Positions 35,473 to 43,291 of a stretch of 64,000 bases of DNA are shown one piece after another (the stretch's first letter is position 1; each line of letters begins with the position of its first letter). Below the pieces are notes generated by a model. The model did not search any database. It was given only the letters and a program-made list of their open reading frames with translations, and was not told the DNA's origin. The stretch is from assembly GCA_023410475.1 (NCBI GenBank), contig JAEYPS010000028.1, forward strand, positions 186,001-250,000. Reading direction: 5' to 3'. Source of the DNA: Bacillota bacterium. GTDB lineage: Bacteria; Bacillota; Clostridia; Christensenellales; SZUA-584. Both the position numbers and the translations under genes were made by a program.

Positions 35473-35550
35473 AGCATTATTCAAACCGCCCGCGTAAAGC
35501 GGGATATTTAAAAAAGTTTTTATTTATTACAAAAGGAGTGTTTTAAAAGC

Positions 35551-36489
35551 ATGAAGCTGGAACCGGCAACACAGCCTACGATGTATTTCATCGGGGTAAC
35601 GACAACAAAATCGTCCATCATGAAGGTGTTTCCTGAATGGGCGAAGGCGCTCGGCATAAACGCCGTGATGAAAGGCATCGACATCGAGATACACGAAAAA
35701 CCCGAGGTTTACCGCGAAGTCGTCAGCTTTTTGAAGAACGACCCGCTGTCACTCGGAGCGCTTGTGACTACGCACAAGATTGACCTCTATGAGGCCGCGA
35801 AAGATTTGTTTGACTACCTCGACCCTCTCGCTCAGGCGTTCGGAGAACTGTCGTCCATCTCCAAACTGGACGGACAGCTGAGGGGACACGCGAAAGATCC
35901 TATCACTGCGGGGCTGTCGCTCGATGAGTTCGTGCCAAAAGACCACTTTAAAAATACAGGAGCGGAAGTATTTATAATGGGCGCGGGCGGAAGCGCTATA
36001 TCCATGGGGTATCACCTTATGCAGGAGAGGTTTAAGGGGAACTACCCGAGCAAGATTATAATAGCCAACCGCAGCCAGCCGAGGCTCACAGAGATAGAGA
36101 ACATATTCAAAAAGCTTGACCCCGGCGGCATCGGGTTTGAGTATTACCTGACGCCCGAGCCGGAGCAGAACGACGACGTACTCTCGCGCGTTAAGGAGGG
36201 CTCTGTAATCGTCAACGCAACAGGCCTTGGCAAGGACAGGCCGGGCAGTCCGCTGACGGACGACGCCGTGTTCCCGAAGAAGTCGTTCGTGTGGGAGATA
36301 AACTATCGGGGAGATCTGCGGTTTATGTATCAGGCGCTCGAGCAGCAGGAAAAGCAGCAGCTAACCGTAATAGACGGATGGAAGTACTTCATCTACGGTT
36401 GGACCGCGGTCATATCCGAGGTGTTCCACATACCTATAGAGGGCGAGACGCTGGCCAGATGCGACGAGATCGCGAGCAAGTTCAGATAA
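35551..36489 (+). CDS. Shikimate dehydrogenase-like oxidoreductase
   Basis: This 312-residue protein has the two-domain AroE fold: an N-terminal substrate domain and a Rossmann domain with GAGGSA at 144-149 and a NADP-friendly ANRSQ segment. The catalytic lysine is kept (K76 in LVTTHK) and an aspartate stands at D116. The usual serine pair that binds the shikimate carboxylate is replaced by TTKSS, and the NTD motif by AKD. It also heads a sugar-acid operon, not an aromatic amino acid one. I infer a dehydrogenase for a different cyclic or sugar-acid substrate. Confidence 0.72.
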   Translation: MKLEPATQPTMYFIGVTTTKSSIMKVFPEWAKALGINAVMKGIDIEIHEKPEVYREVVSFLKNDPLSLGALVTTHKIDLYEAAKDLFDYLDPLAQAFGELSSISKLDGQLRGHAKDPITAGLSLDEFVPKDHFKNTGAEVFIMGAGGSAISMGYHLMQERFKGNYPSKIIIANRSQPRLTEIENIFKKLDPGGIGFEYYLTPEPEQNDDVLSRVKEGSVIVNATGLGKDRPGSPLTDDAVFPKKSFVWEINYRGDLRFMYQALEQQEKQQLTVIDGWKYFIYGWTAVISEVFHIPIEGETLARCDEIASKFR

Positions 36490-36500
36490 GGAGTTTATAT

Positions 36501-37100
36501 ATGAGCAGTAACAAAAATGCGGAGAAATTCAACTGGCTGCAAGGCTTTACAATCGATTTCGATCTGAAAACGGGGCTTTCTAAGAGCGGCGCGGAGTCGA
36601 GCAAGCGCAACGTTTCAAGCATGCGCGGCATGTATATGGACGAAGCGGCAACTGAGGAGCTTATCAAAAACGCAGATCCTCTCGTATACGAGTTTTACGA
36701 GATGGGTGCTCCCGAGACGGAGGGAGACCTCGCGTTCGGTTCGAGCATCACGTACCCCGGAAAGGTCGGAAACGAGTATTTCATGACGAAGGGGCATTTC
36801 CATACGATACTGGAGACGGGCGAGATGTATTACTGCATTTCGGGCGAAGGGTACATGCTCCTTGAAAACCCTGAAGGCGATTGGAGCGCGCAGAAGCTGT
36901 CACCCGGTATGGCAGTATACGTGCCGCCGAGGTACGCGCACCGCAGCATAAACACGGGCAATGTGCCTATGGTAACGATATTCTGCTTCAGAGGAGACGC
37001 GGGGCACGACTACGGAACGATAGAGACAAAAGGCTACAGGAAGCTGATCGTCGAGAAGGACGGCAAGCCGGAGATAATCGACAACCCGAAATGGAAGTAA
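36501..37100 (+). CDS. Cupin-type (archaeal-like) glucose-6-phosphate isomerase
   Basis: This 199-residue protein is a single cupin like Pyrococcus phosphoglucose isomerase, unrelated to the common PGI fold. Metal ligands appear as H99 and H101 in KGHFHT, E108 in ETGEMYY and H147 in RYAHRS. AAGGAG seven bases before ATG 36501 fixes the start; a longer open frame from 36291 overlaps the dehydrogenase gene and has no ribosome site. The enzyme would interconvert glucose or mannose 6-phosphate and fructose 6-phosphate. In this operon a related keto-sugar or uronate isomerisation is also possible. Confidence 0.82.
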   Translation: MSSNKNAEKFNWLQGFTIDFDLKTGLSKSGAESSKRNVSSMRGMYMDEAATEELIKNADPLVYEFYEMGAPETEGDLAFGSSITYPGKVGNEYFMTKGHFHTILETGEMYYCISGEGYMLLENPEGDWSAQKLSPGMAVYVPPRYAHRSINTGNVPMVTIFCFRGDAGHDYGTIETKGYRKLIVEKDGKPEIIDNPKWK

Positions 37101-37104
37101 CGAT

Positions 37105-38058
37105 ATGAAGATATTGATTACTCCAACGTCGTTTCAAAAGCCGCAGAACGCTAAAGCGAAAGAGATGGTGGAAGCGTTCGCGGAAGAGATAGTTTACAAC
37201 CCGCAAACCCGCCCTCTTGAGCCTGAAGAGATAACGGCGATGCTTGATGGCGTTGACGGATTCATAGCGGGGCTTGATTACATAACGGCTGACGTCATCA
37301 ACAGCGCGCCGGACAGCCTGAAGGTGATATCAAGATACGGCGCGGGCGTCGACCGCGTGGACCTAGACGCCGCTAAGGCAAAGGGTATAACGGTCACGAA
37401 CACGCCCGGCACTAACGCCGTCGCGGTGTGCGAGCTCGCGTTCGCGCATATGCTCTGCCTCGCAAGGGCGATACCGAGGCTGGACGGCGCCGTCAAAAAC
37501 GGCGAGTGGCCGAGAAACAACGGCACGGAGCTTATGGGCAAAACGCTCGGAGTTGTGGGTTTCGGCGCCATAGGCAAGAATCTCGCGACAAGAGCCAAAG
37601 CGTTCGGCATGTACGTAACAGCGTACGATCCTTACTTCGACGCGGCGTTCGCGGCGCAGCAAGGCGTAATGCAGGAAAGCCTCGACGGAGTGTTGTCGGG
37701 CGCGGACTTTATCTCGCTGCATGTGCCGCTGACGAAAGACACAAAGCATATGATAGACAAAGCCGCGATATTGCGCATGAAAAACGGAGCGTTTATAATC
37801 AACACCGCGAGAGGCGGGCTTATAGACGAAGCGGCGGCGGCGGAGGCGATAAAGAACGGGAAGCTCGGGGGCATAGGGCTTGACGCTTATGAGGTTGAAC
37901 CGGTCACCGACTCGCCGCTGCTTGGTCTTGACAATGTAGTGATGACGCCGCACACGGGCGCACATACGAACGAGGCCATAGCGGGTATGGGAATCATGGC
38001 CGTGGAGAACCTGATAAACGTGCTGCAGGGGAAAGACTGCAAATATATCATCGTATAG
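37105..38058 (+). CDS. D-2-hydroxyacid dehydrogenase (phosphoglycerate dehydrogenase-like)
   Basis: This 317-residue NAD-dependent dehydrogenase has the dinucleotide motif GFGAIG at 152-157 and the catalytic trio R236, E265 and H283. It lacks the C-terminal ACT domain of biosynthetic SerA. It starts four bases after the cupin gene. It might reduce or oxidise a sugar-derived 2-keto or 2-hydroxy acid, for example glycerate, hydroxypyruvate or a longer ulosonate. Serine biosynthesis is less likely because the neighbours are all sugar-catabolic. Confidence 0.83.
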   Translation: MKILITPTSFQKPQNAKAKEMVEAFAEEIVYNPQTRPLEPEEITAMLDGVDGFIAGLDYITADVINSAPDSLKVISRYGAGVDRVDLDAAKAKGITVTNTPGTNAVAVCELAFAHMLCLARAIPRLDGAVKNGEWPRNNGTELMGKTLGVVGFGAIGKNLATRAKAFGMYVTAYDPYFDAAFAAQQGVMQESLDGVLSGADFISLHVPLTKDTKHMIDKAAILRMKNGAFIINTARGGLIDEAAAAEAIKNGKLGGIGLDAYEVEPVTDSPLLGLDNVVMTPHTGAHTNEAIAGMGIMAVENLINVLQGKDCKYIIV

Positions 38059-38073
38059 AAATGAGGGATTGAT

Positions 38074-38718
38074 ATGGGAAAAGCAGATATAATAAAAAGA
38101 CTTACCGACTGCGGCGTTGTGGCCGTTGTGAGAGCCGACAGCGACGAGCAGGCTAAGAAGATAGCGGCGGCGTGCATAGAGGCCGGAATCGTGGGCATAG
38201 AGATAACGTTTACCGTGCCGGGCGCTATAAAAATAATCGAAAGCCTAAGCAAGGAATACTCCGAGGACGAGATAATCATAGGGGCGGGAACGGTGCTCGA
38301 CAGCGAGACAGCGAGAGCGGCGATACTGGCGGGAGCGAAGTATGTTGTAAGCCCGTGTCTCGACGTAGATACGGTGAGGCTCTGCAACACGTATGACATA
38401 GCGTGCATGCCGGGAGCGATGACCGTAAAGGAAGCCGTCGAAGGCATGAGGGCAGGCGCCGATATAATAAAGATATTCCCGGGAGAGCTGTTCGGGCCGA
38501 AGATAATAAAGGCGTTCAAGGGGCCTCTGCCGCAGATGAAGATGATGCCCACAGGCGGCGTAAGCATAGACAACATTGGCGAGTGGATAAAGGCGGGCGC
38601 GGTGGCCGTCGGCGCGGGCAGCAGCCTTACGGCGGGCGCGAAGAAGGGCGACTATGAGTCCATCGTTACTATCGGCAGGCAGATGGTAGAGGAAGTAAAA
38701 AAGGCAAGAAGCAAATAG
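38074..38718 (+). CDS. eda: KDPG/KHG aldolase
   Basis: This 214-residue class I aldolase matches Eda closely. The Schiff-base lysine is K133 in IKIFPGE, the catalytic glutamate is E43 in GIEITF, and the phosphate loop is TGGVSIDN with GAGSSL near the end. It splits 2-keto-3-deoxy-6-phosphogluconate to pyruvate and glyceraldehyde 3-phosphate and can also act on 4-hydroxy-2-oxoglutarate. Together with the KDG kinase at 10505 it gives the lower Entner-Doudoroff route. The dehydratase that should form KDG or KDPG is not visible. Confidence 0.9.
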   Translation: MGKADIIKRLTDCGVVAVVRADSDEQAKKIAAACIEAGIVGIEITFTVPGAIKIIESLSKEYSEDEIIIGAGTVLDSETARAAILAGAKYVVSPCLDVDTVRLCNTYDIACMPGAMTVKEAVEGMRAGADIIKIFPGELFGPKIIKAFKGPLPQMKMMPTGGVSIDNIGEWIKAGAVAVGAGSSLTAGAKKGDYESIVTIGRQMVEEVKKARSK

Positions 38719-38769
38719 TTTTAACCGGTGCTTTTATAGTACTGTTTAATTTTATGGGAGAGGCTATGG

Positions 38770-38798
38770 GGGGCGCTGTAAAGTCGCCCCTTGTGGTT
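38770..38798 (+). terminator. Hairpin between aldolase and lactonase-like genes
   Basis: GGGGCG (38770-38775) pairs with CGCCCC (38785-38790), followed by TTGTGGTTTT. The poor T run suggests partial termination. Confidence 0.4.
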
Positions 38799-38814
38799 TT
38801 GGCGGGTATAATTT

Positions 38815-39747
38815 ATGGGTATGATACGAACAGTAACGGGAGATATTGAGCCGAGCAGTCTCGGATGGTGCCAGTGTCATGAGCATATTTTCCTCGCGGA
38901 CGGACCTTCGAGGAGAATCAACGAAGCGCTGTATATGGACGACTATCAAGCATCTCTGGCGGAAGTATTGCTGTACAAAAATGCGGGAGGCAAAAGCTTT
39001 GTCGACGCTCAGCCGCACGGCTGCGGGAGGATGGCGGATAATCTCGCTCGCGTAAGCAGGCAAACAGAAATCAATATCATCGCCTGTACGGGGTTTCACA
39101 AAACGGAGTTCTTCGAGGATACGGACTGGCTCAATGGGCAAACCGAAGATTCGCTGACCGGGGTTTATATCCGCGAAGTGGAGCAGGGCATGGATGAGGC
39201 GCCTGCATCGAGGGCGGGCATAATCAAGTGCGCCGCTATACCCGGTGAGCATAACGCAAACAGTACGTACGCTAAAATGTTTTCGGCGGCAGCAAACGCC
39301 GCCGCAGCCACGGGTGCTCCGGTGATGGTTCATTTTGACTCGGGAGCGGACGCGCTTTCTGTCATAAAGTTCTTTGAGGAAAACGGAGTCTGGCCGGAGA
39401 GGCTGCTGCTGTGCCACCTTGACAGGGCGAGGTATGATTTCGAGTATCACAGGGAAGTCGCGTCTTCGGGAGCGTATCTCGAGTATGACACAATCCGCAG
39501 AGAGAAGTATCACAGCGACGAGGACGAAGCCGCGTTGATAGAGTATATGGCAGGCGCGGGATACGCGGACAGCCTGCTGCTGGGGCTAGATACTACAAAT
39601 CAGAGGCTCAAAAGCTACGGAGCCGAATTCGGGCTCGACTATATTCTGACCGGGTTCAGGTTTGTTCTCGAAGAACGCATAGGCAAAGATATTGCGGATA
39701 GAATCATTACTGACAATCCCGCAAAAGCGCTGAGCATAAAAGATTAG
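38815..39747 (+). CDS. Phosphotriesterase family metal hydrolase (possible sugar lactonase)
   Basis: This 310-residue amidohydrolase-superfamily barrel has the phosphotriesterase site: H22-x-H24, bridging lysine K138, H173, H201 and D259. COG1735 members studied so far include lactonases for phosphorylated furanose lactones. Placed after KDPG aldolase and among several sugar dehydrogenases, it may open a lactone formed by oxidation of a sugar. The start is uncertain: ATG 38815 or 38821, each with only a weak GGCGGG upstream. A strong terminator follows. True phosphotriesterase activity is unlikely. Confidence 0.78.
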   Translation: MGMIRTVTGDIEPSSLGWCQCHEHIFLADGPSRRINEALYMDDYQASLAEVLLYKNAGGKSFVDAQPHGCGRMADNLARVSRQTEINIIACTGFHKTEFFEDTDWLNGQTEDSLTGVYIREVEQGMDEAPASRAGIIKCAAIPGEHNANSTYAKMFSAAANAAAATGAPVMVHFDSGADALSVIKFFEENGVWPERLLLCHLDRARYDFEYHREVASSGAYLEYDTIRREKYHSDEDEAALIEYMAGAGYADSLLLGLDTTNQRLKSYGAEFGLDYILTGFRFVLEERIGKDIADRIITDNPAKALSIKD

Positions 39748-39772
39748 TAATACATTCACATAAAACCTGACA

Positions 39773-39805
39773 CAGGGGCAATCACGGACGATCGCCCCTG
39801 TTTTT
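39773..39805 (+). terminator. Intrinsic terminator at the right end of the island
   Basis: CAGGGGC (39773-39779) pairs with GCCCCTG (39794-39800), followed by TTTTT. Confidence 0.88.
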
Positions 39806-39862
39806 ATATGACGCAAGGAGTATTTGTTCTGTGCTTATTACCATTAAGTATAACATTACTAT

Positions 39863-41380
39863 TTAGACGACTCTCATCGTTTGAGAGAAATAACCGTAAT
39901 CCGTAAGCAGTATAAGTATGTAGTATCCCTTTTTCCTTGGACAAACAAGCTCTCCCTCTCTTATGCATCTTTCGTCGTCATCTACGGACAGATCGGCCCA
40001 GTATGCCTTTGATACGCAAAGGTCGGCTAACTTTTGGCGGTCATCATAATTATCGGTCACCGACATCACTACCGCCGCAATTTGGCTTCCCGCTATTACG
40101 TCAGCCATTTCGTGCAAACCGTTGTTGCTGTGCCATATGTCGGGGGACACGCCCTCATGGGCATGGCAATACGGCCAATATGTAAGTGAGTGGGTAACGA
40201 TCGATTCACCCGCGTATGGTGTTTCGAATGTTAACGACGGATAGCCGCCAAAGAAATCTGTTACGTAAATTTGATTGGCAGGCATTGAGTCAGATGTGCA
40301 TACATAGCGTGTGCGGTTGCGTATGCTTTCCGCCTCGCCGTACCACGGCTCGTTTGCCGGAGAAAAAGTAAACGGGCCGCTATAATCGTCCGCGACGGTT
40401 TTGCCGTCCTTTGTTATCTTAAGAGATTTCAGCCATGTTATTGAAGGTGAAACGCAAATAAACCCGCATGATATATCCATCTCGCCATTCGGGCTATACT
40501 CCATCGGCACGGTTACGGTATTTCCGTCCAAAAACTCCGCCGTCACCTCGCTCGTGGCAAGCGGCCCGTTGTCCCACGCGAACGATTCTCCGAACACAAT
40601 GGTCTCGCCCGCATAATGGGTGTAGTTGATGCTCCAGACATCCGAACCATTCGTGCGCGTGACCACTCCGCTGTTGTTTATGTAATACAGCTCGGGAGCC
40701 AGTTCACCCATAGGGGATAATCCTGCCAACAGCAACGCGCCGCCATGCCAGTCTTGCCTGGCGTATATATATAAGTGAATGCCCTGCCGGGCAGCATATT
40801 CAATATCAAAGCCATTGTTAAAACCTGCCTTTTCGGCCTCATATATGGCGGATACCTCCGCGTCGGTCGCCCCAGCCTCGTTTATTATGAAGCCGCCCGG
40901 AATATTGGCGAAGACGGCGGGTGCAGCAGCGTTATGCGGGTCATACGGCTCTTCGGCATCCACCGCGCAAACATCGTGCACAAAGCTTTCAAGGTCTGGG
41001 TCGTCAATGACCCAGCTTCTGCCGTCCCGCTGAAACAGCATATCACCAGACAGTTCACTTATCGCTACGATACTGTTATTCTTTGTTGTAATGTAAATAC
41101 CGTAATCAGGCGTTTCGTTTGTAGGCGCAGTATACTCGGTTACATTTTTAGCCGATGAGACAAGCTCGCATATGTTATCAAAATCTTCAGAGGGGATTTC
41201 TGCTCTTATTCCCATCATATTCAGCGCCTGCGCGGACTGTATCTCTGAAACAAGAAGGCTGGGTTTCACAGCTGCTTTGGGACTAGCAAGAAGAAAGATA
41301 ACAGCGACAGCCGCTGCGGCTAAAGAAATTAAAGCAAGCCTGAATAACCACTTTTTAAAGAGCTTATTGTTTTTAACCAT
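39863..41380 (-). CDS. Membrane-anchored protein of unknown function
   Basis: I do not recognise this 505-residue protein. Residues about 10-33 form one hydrophobic segment after a lysine-rich start, so it is a signal anchor or uncleaved signal peptide with the rest outside the cell. The outer part is acidic and rich in aromatic residues, glycine and asparagine. It has several cysteines (for example in CGFICVS and YVCTSDS) and no lipobox or LPXTG. I start at ATG 41380, with CGGAG seven bases upstream; an in-frame ATG ten codons earlier lacks a site. It is convergent with the lactonase-like gene and not linked to the sugar operons. Confidence 0.7.
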   Translation of the reverse strand: MVKNNKLFKKWLFRLALISLAAAAVAVIFLLASPKAAVKPSLLVSEIQSAQALNMMGIRAEIPSEDFDNICELVSSAKNVTEYTAPTNETPDYGIYITTKNNSIVAISELSGDMLFQRDGRSWVIDDPDLESFVHDVCAVDAEEPYDPHNAAAPAVFANIPGGFIINEAGATDAEVSAIYEAEKAGFNNGFDIEYAARQGIHLYIYARQDWHGGALLLAGLSPMGELAPELYYINNSGVVTRTNGSDVWSINYTHYAGETIVFGESFAWDNGPLATSEVTAEFLDGNTVTVPMEYSPNGEMDISCGFICVSPSITWLKSLKITKDGKTVADDYSGPFTFSPANEPWYGEAESIRNRTRYVCTSDSMPANQIYVTDFFGGYPSLTFETPYAGESIVTHSLTYWPYCHAHEGVSPDIWHSNNGLHEMADVIAGSQIAAVVMSVTDNYDDRQKLADLCVSKAYWADLSVDDDERCIREGELVCPRKKGYYILILLTDYGYFSQTMRVV

Positions 41381-41554
41381 ATCATTCTCCGATCGGTAAT
41401 TGGCGGTCATGTTAAGTCTAGCGTAACAGTCAGTCTATGTCAATTATTACAATGTAAAGGCATCTGTTAGAATAAATGCCACCGCGTTCCATTGCAAATA
41501 TGTTTGAATCCTAATGGCATGGGAGCGGCCGCGTCAATGGTATTTTTATAGAAA

Positions 41555-41591
41555 ATGCCCCCTTCACAAGTATATATAGTGAAGGGGGCAT
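41555..41591. terminator. Strong symmetrical hairpin in a 700-base intergenic region
   Basis: ATGCCCCCTTCAC (41555-41567) pairs with GTGAAGGGGGCAT (41579-41591), 13 perfect pairs. A second small hairpin, CACCGAC with GTCGGTG, lies at 41647-41664. The stretch 41381-42085 has no gene I can support. A basic, low-complexity 65-codon frame at 41635-41832 looks spurious. Confidence 0.5.
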
Positions 41592-42085
41592 ACTTACTTG
41601 TTTTTTCTGAGCCTTTATACTTGATATCTACGGCTTAGCCGACACCACCGACGAATAGTCGGTGTAATATCTGACGCCGCCTACGGTTCTGGGCTATAGG
41701 TTCCGTTCTGCGACGTGGCGCGGTAATACTCTTTTTAAAGCGGTGTATCCCGTCAAAATGCCGGACTGAACCTGTGAATAAAAATGATTCTATTTTGAAG
41801 CGACGTTTTACATGATGATTGTTCTTTAACAATTAATACTATAATACTGATTTTAAAAATATCAACGAGATAAAAGGTAAATTTATATACTTTATTGCTT
41901 AATTGTGGCGGTTAATGAAGCATGATGGAAAAATTCAGGATAGGTCCTTTGAGTGTTGCGCATATACGGAATACCACGCGCCGGGTATCCGAAAAACAGA
42001 ATTCAATAACCGCTGTTGAACTTGAAACATAATCTCATTTTAGGGACATACTAAACATACCTAACGGCATAAAAAGGAGCGTATT

Positions 42086-42427
42086 ATGCAGACACTGATT
42101 TGCCAGGCAATAGATTGTATTTATAACGACAGCAAAAAATGCGGCGCGAACGTAATACACGTAAACGTCGCGAAGCATGAGACATTTTGCGACACCTACA
42201 CGAAGTCAGACTCTTTTGTGGCTGATCAGGCAGGAAAGATGCCGCATATTACGGAAAATATTTCGGACGCGGAGTTCGGCTCGGAATTCCTTGATACGCC
42301 GCGAATTTCATGCACAGCCGCGTCTTGCGTTTACAACAAGGCGTTCAGATGCAAGGCGAATGCCGTCGAGATAGACGAGCCGCATGACAGCGCTATAAGC
42401 AATTGCAACACATACAGGCCAAAATAA
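42086..42427 (+). CDS. Tandem DUF1540 protein
   Basis: This 113-residue protein has two copies of the DUF1540 cysteine motif (about 5-42 and 74-110). Each has C-x4-C-x-Y-N, a fourth cysteine before A-N-x-V, and a late C-x-T/N-T-Y. The cysteines probably bind a metal. DUF1540 proteins are small clostridial proteins of unknown role. AAAGGAG fixes the start. It stands alone, convergent with the zinc-ribbon gene. Confidence 0.82.
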   Translation: MQTLICQAIDCIYNDSKKCGANVIHVNVAKHETFCDTYTKSDSFVADQAGKMPHITENISDAEFGSEFLDTPRISCTAASCVYNKAFRCKANAVEIDEPHDSAISNCNTYRPK

Positions 42428-42471
42428 AAGCTTTAGACCTCATTTGTTTAAGTTGCTCTAGCCCTTGCAGT

Positions 42472-42750
42472 TTACAGAGCGGAACCGCATCTCTGGCAGA
42501 ATACTGACCCCGGCTTATACGCCGCGCCGCACTTCTTGCATGTATCCGCGGCGGGCTGAGCGTAGATTGGGGCGCTCTGGGCTGTGCCCTGGCGCAGAAG
42601 CGTATTGTGGATCTGCGTCAAAAGGTTTTTCTGGCTGAAAAGCGCGATCACCGCGAGAATGGCAAGGACAAGCATAACCGCCGCAAAGGCGCAGACCGCA
42701 ATCAGTGTTACGGTATCAAAAACGGCATAACTGCTTATGATATCTTCCAT
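42472..42750 (-). CDS. Small membrane protein with C-terminal zinc ribbon
   Basis: This 92-residue protein has one transmembrane helix (about 14-37), a short linker rich in glutamine, alanine and proline, and a C-terminal zinc ribbon with CKKCG and CQRCG pairs. The ribbon would face the cytoplasm or the surface depending on topology. GGGAGG lies seven bases before the ATG. A promoter candidate, TTGAAC-N16-TATAGT, lies just upstream on the minus strand. Because of that and a terminator at 42842-42867, the gene need not depend on the c-di-GMP riboswitch further upstream. No function is known. Confidence 0.7.
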   Translation of the reverse strand: MEDIISSYAVFDTVTLIAVCAFAAVMLVLAILAVIALFSQKNLLTQIHNTLLRQGTAQSAPIYAQPAADTCKKCGAAYKPGSVFCQRCGSAL

Positions 42751-42841
42751 GTTTTATCCTCCCGTGAAATTGATTGTATGATTACACTATACACATATGG
42801 CACGCAAGTTCAATAGATTTTGCATGCATAACATTAGAATA

Positions 42842-42867
42842 TAAGGAAAACCACAGCTTCGCTGTGG
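42842..42867 (-). terminator. Intrinsic terminator of the riboswitch transcript
   Basis: On the minus strand CCACAGC, loop GAA and GCTGTGG (42851-42867) are followed by TTTTCCTT. Confidence 0.7.
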
Positions 42868-42899
42868 TCTCCTTCGCCTTTTCGGCATAAAACTTATAT

Positions 42900-43039
42900 G
42901 CAGGGGATGGTTTATACGATTGGCAAAGCCTTGCTATAAACCATATTGCGATCATTAGTATGAATCTGGATGGCAGCTTTTGTATGATTAGTGGCGTAAG
43001 TCTGCATCCCCTTTATATAAACCCTGCGGTTCAGGGTTT
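42900..43039 (-). ncRNA. Structured RNA segment downstream of the c-di-GMP riboswitch
   Basis: An eight-pair stem encloses the element: 42902-42909 with 43005-43012, AGGGGATG/CATCCCCT. Inside it an eight-pair perfect stem joins 42909-42916 and 42935-42942, GGTTTATA/TATAAACC, and a weaker ATCAT/ATGAT pairing closes the other arm. A separate hairpin, AAACCCTG/CAGGGTTT at 43019-43039, stands between it and the riboswitch. I match it to no RNA family. The strand is inferred from the riboswitch. Confidence 0.5.
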
Positions 43040-43059
43040 AGGCGCAAAATAAAAACTTT

Positions 43060-43160
43060 TACGTTTCGGCGGCCGGGCTGTCGTTTCTTTCGAATTAGAC
43101 CCCTTAGCTTTGCGTCCCCGGCTTTCACCGGGTTTGCCATTATCGGCATAAAAGCCTGTC
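43060..43160 (-). ncRNA. Cyclic-di-GMP-I (GEMM) riboswitch
   Basis: On the minus strand the GEMM-I core reads GATAATGGCAAACC, a CCGG stem closed by a GUGAAAG loop, then GGGGACGCAAAGC (core at 43107-43138). A second helix follows, ending near GACAGCCCGGCCGCC (43068-43082). These are the conserved bases of clostridial c-di-GMP-I aptamers. A minus-strand TATAAT at 43172-43177 places the transcription start just upstream. It reports c-di-GMP and would act on RNA folding of whatever follows. Confidence 0.85.
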
Positions 43161-43262
43161 TTTCTGATTACATTATACCACCATTAAAAAAAATTGAAAC
43201 ATCTTTTTTAAACTAGTCTATTTTTATTTTTTGTGGGTAATATTATATTAGCATTTAAAGTA

Positions 43263-43291
43263 TTGACAACGGTATAAGGCGGAATTATAAT
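43263..43291 (+). promoter_or_regulatory. Consensus sigma-A promoter of rho
   Basis: TTGACA (43263-43268), exactly 17 bases and TATAAT (43286-43291) match the consensus at every position. The leader to the rho start is about 130 bases. Confidence 0.8.

Noticed and set aside
36291..36500. Longer start for the cupin isomerase
   Set aside because: It overlaps the end of the shikimate-dehydrogenase-like gene in another frame, and AAGGAG supports the ATG at 36501.
41635..41832. Leftward 65-codon frame
   Set aside because: The product is arginine-rich and low-complexity, with no ribosome site, promoter or recognisable motif. The DNA looks like a repeat remnant.
42912..43007. Leftward 31-codon frame inside the c-di-GMP RNA
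   Set aside because: The only purine-rich stretch touches the ATG, and the start codon is buried in an eight-pair stem. It cannot be supported from this sequence alone, though ribosome profiling could revive it.
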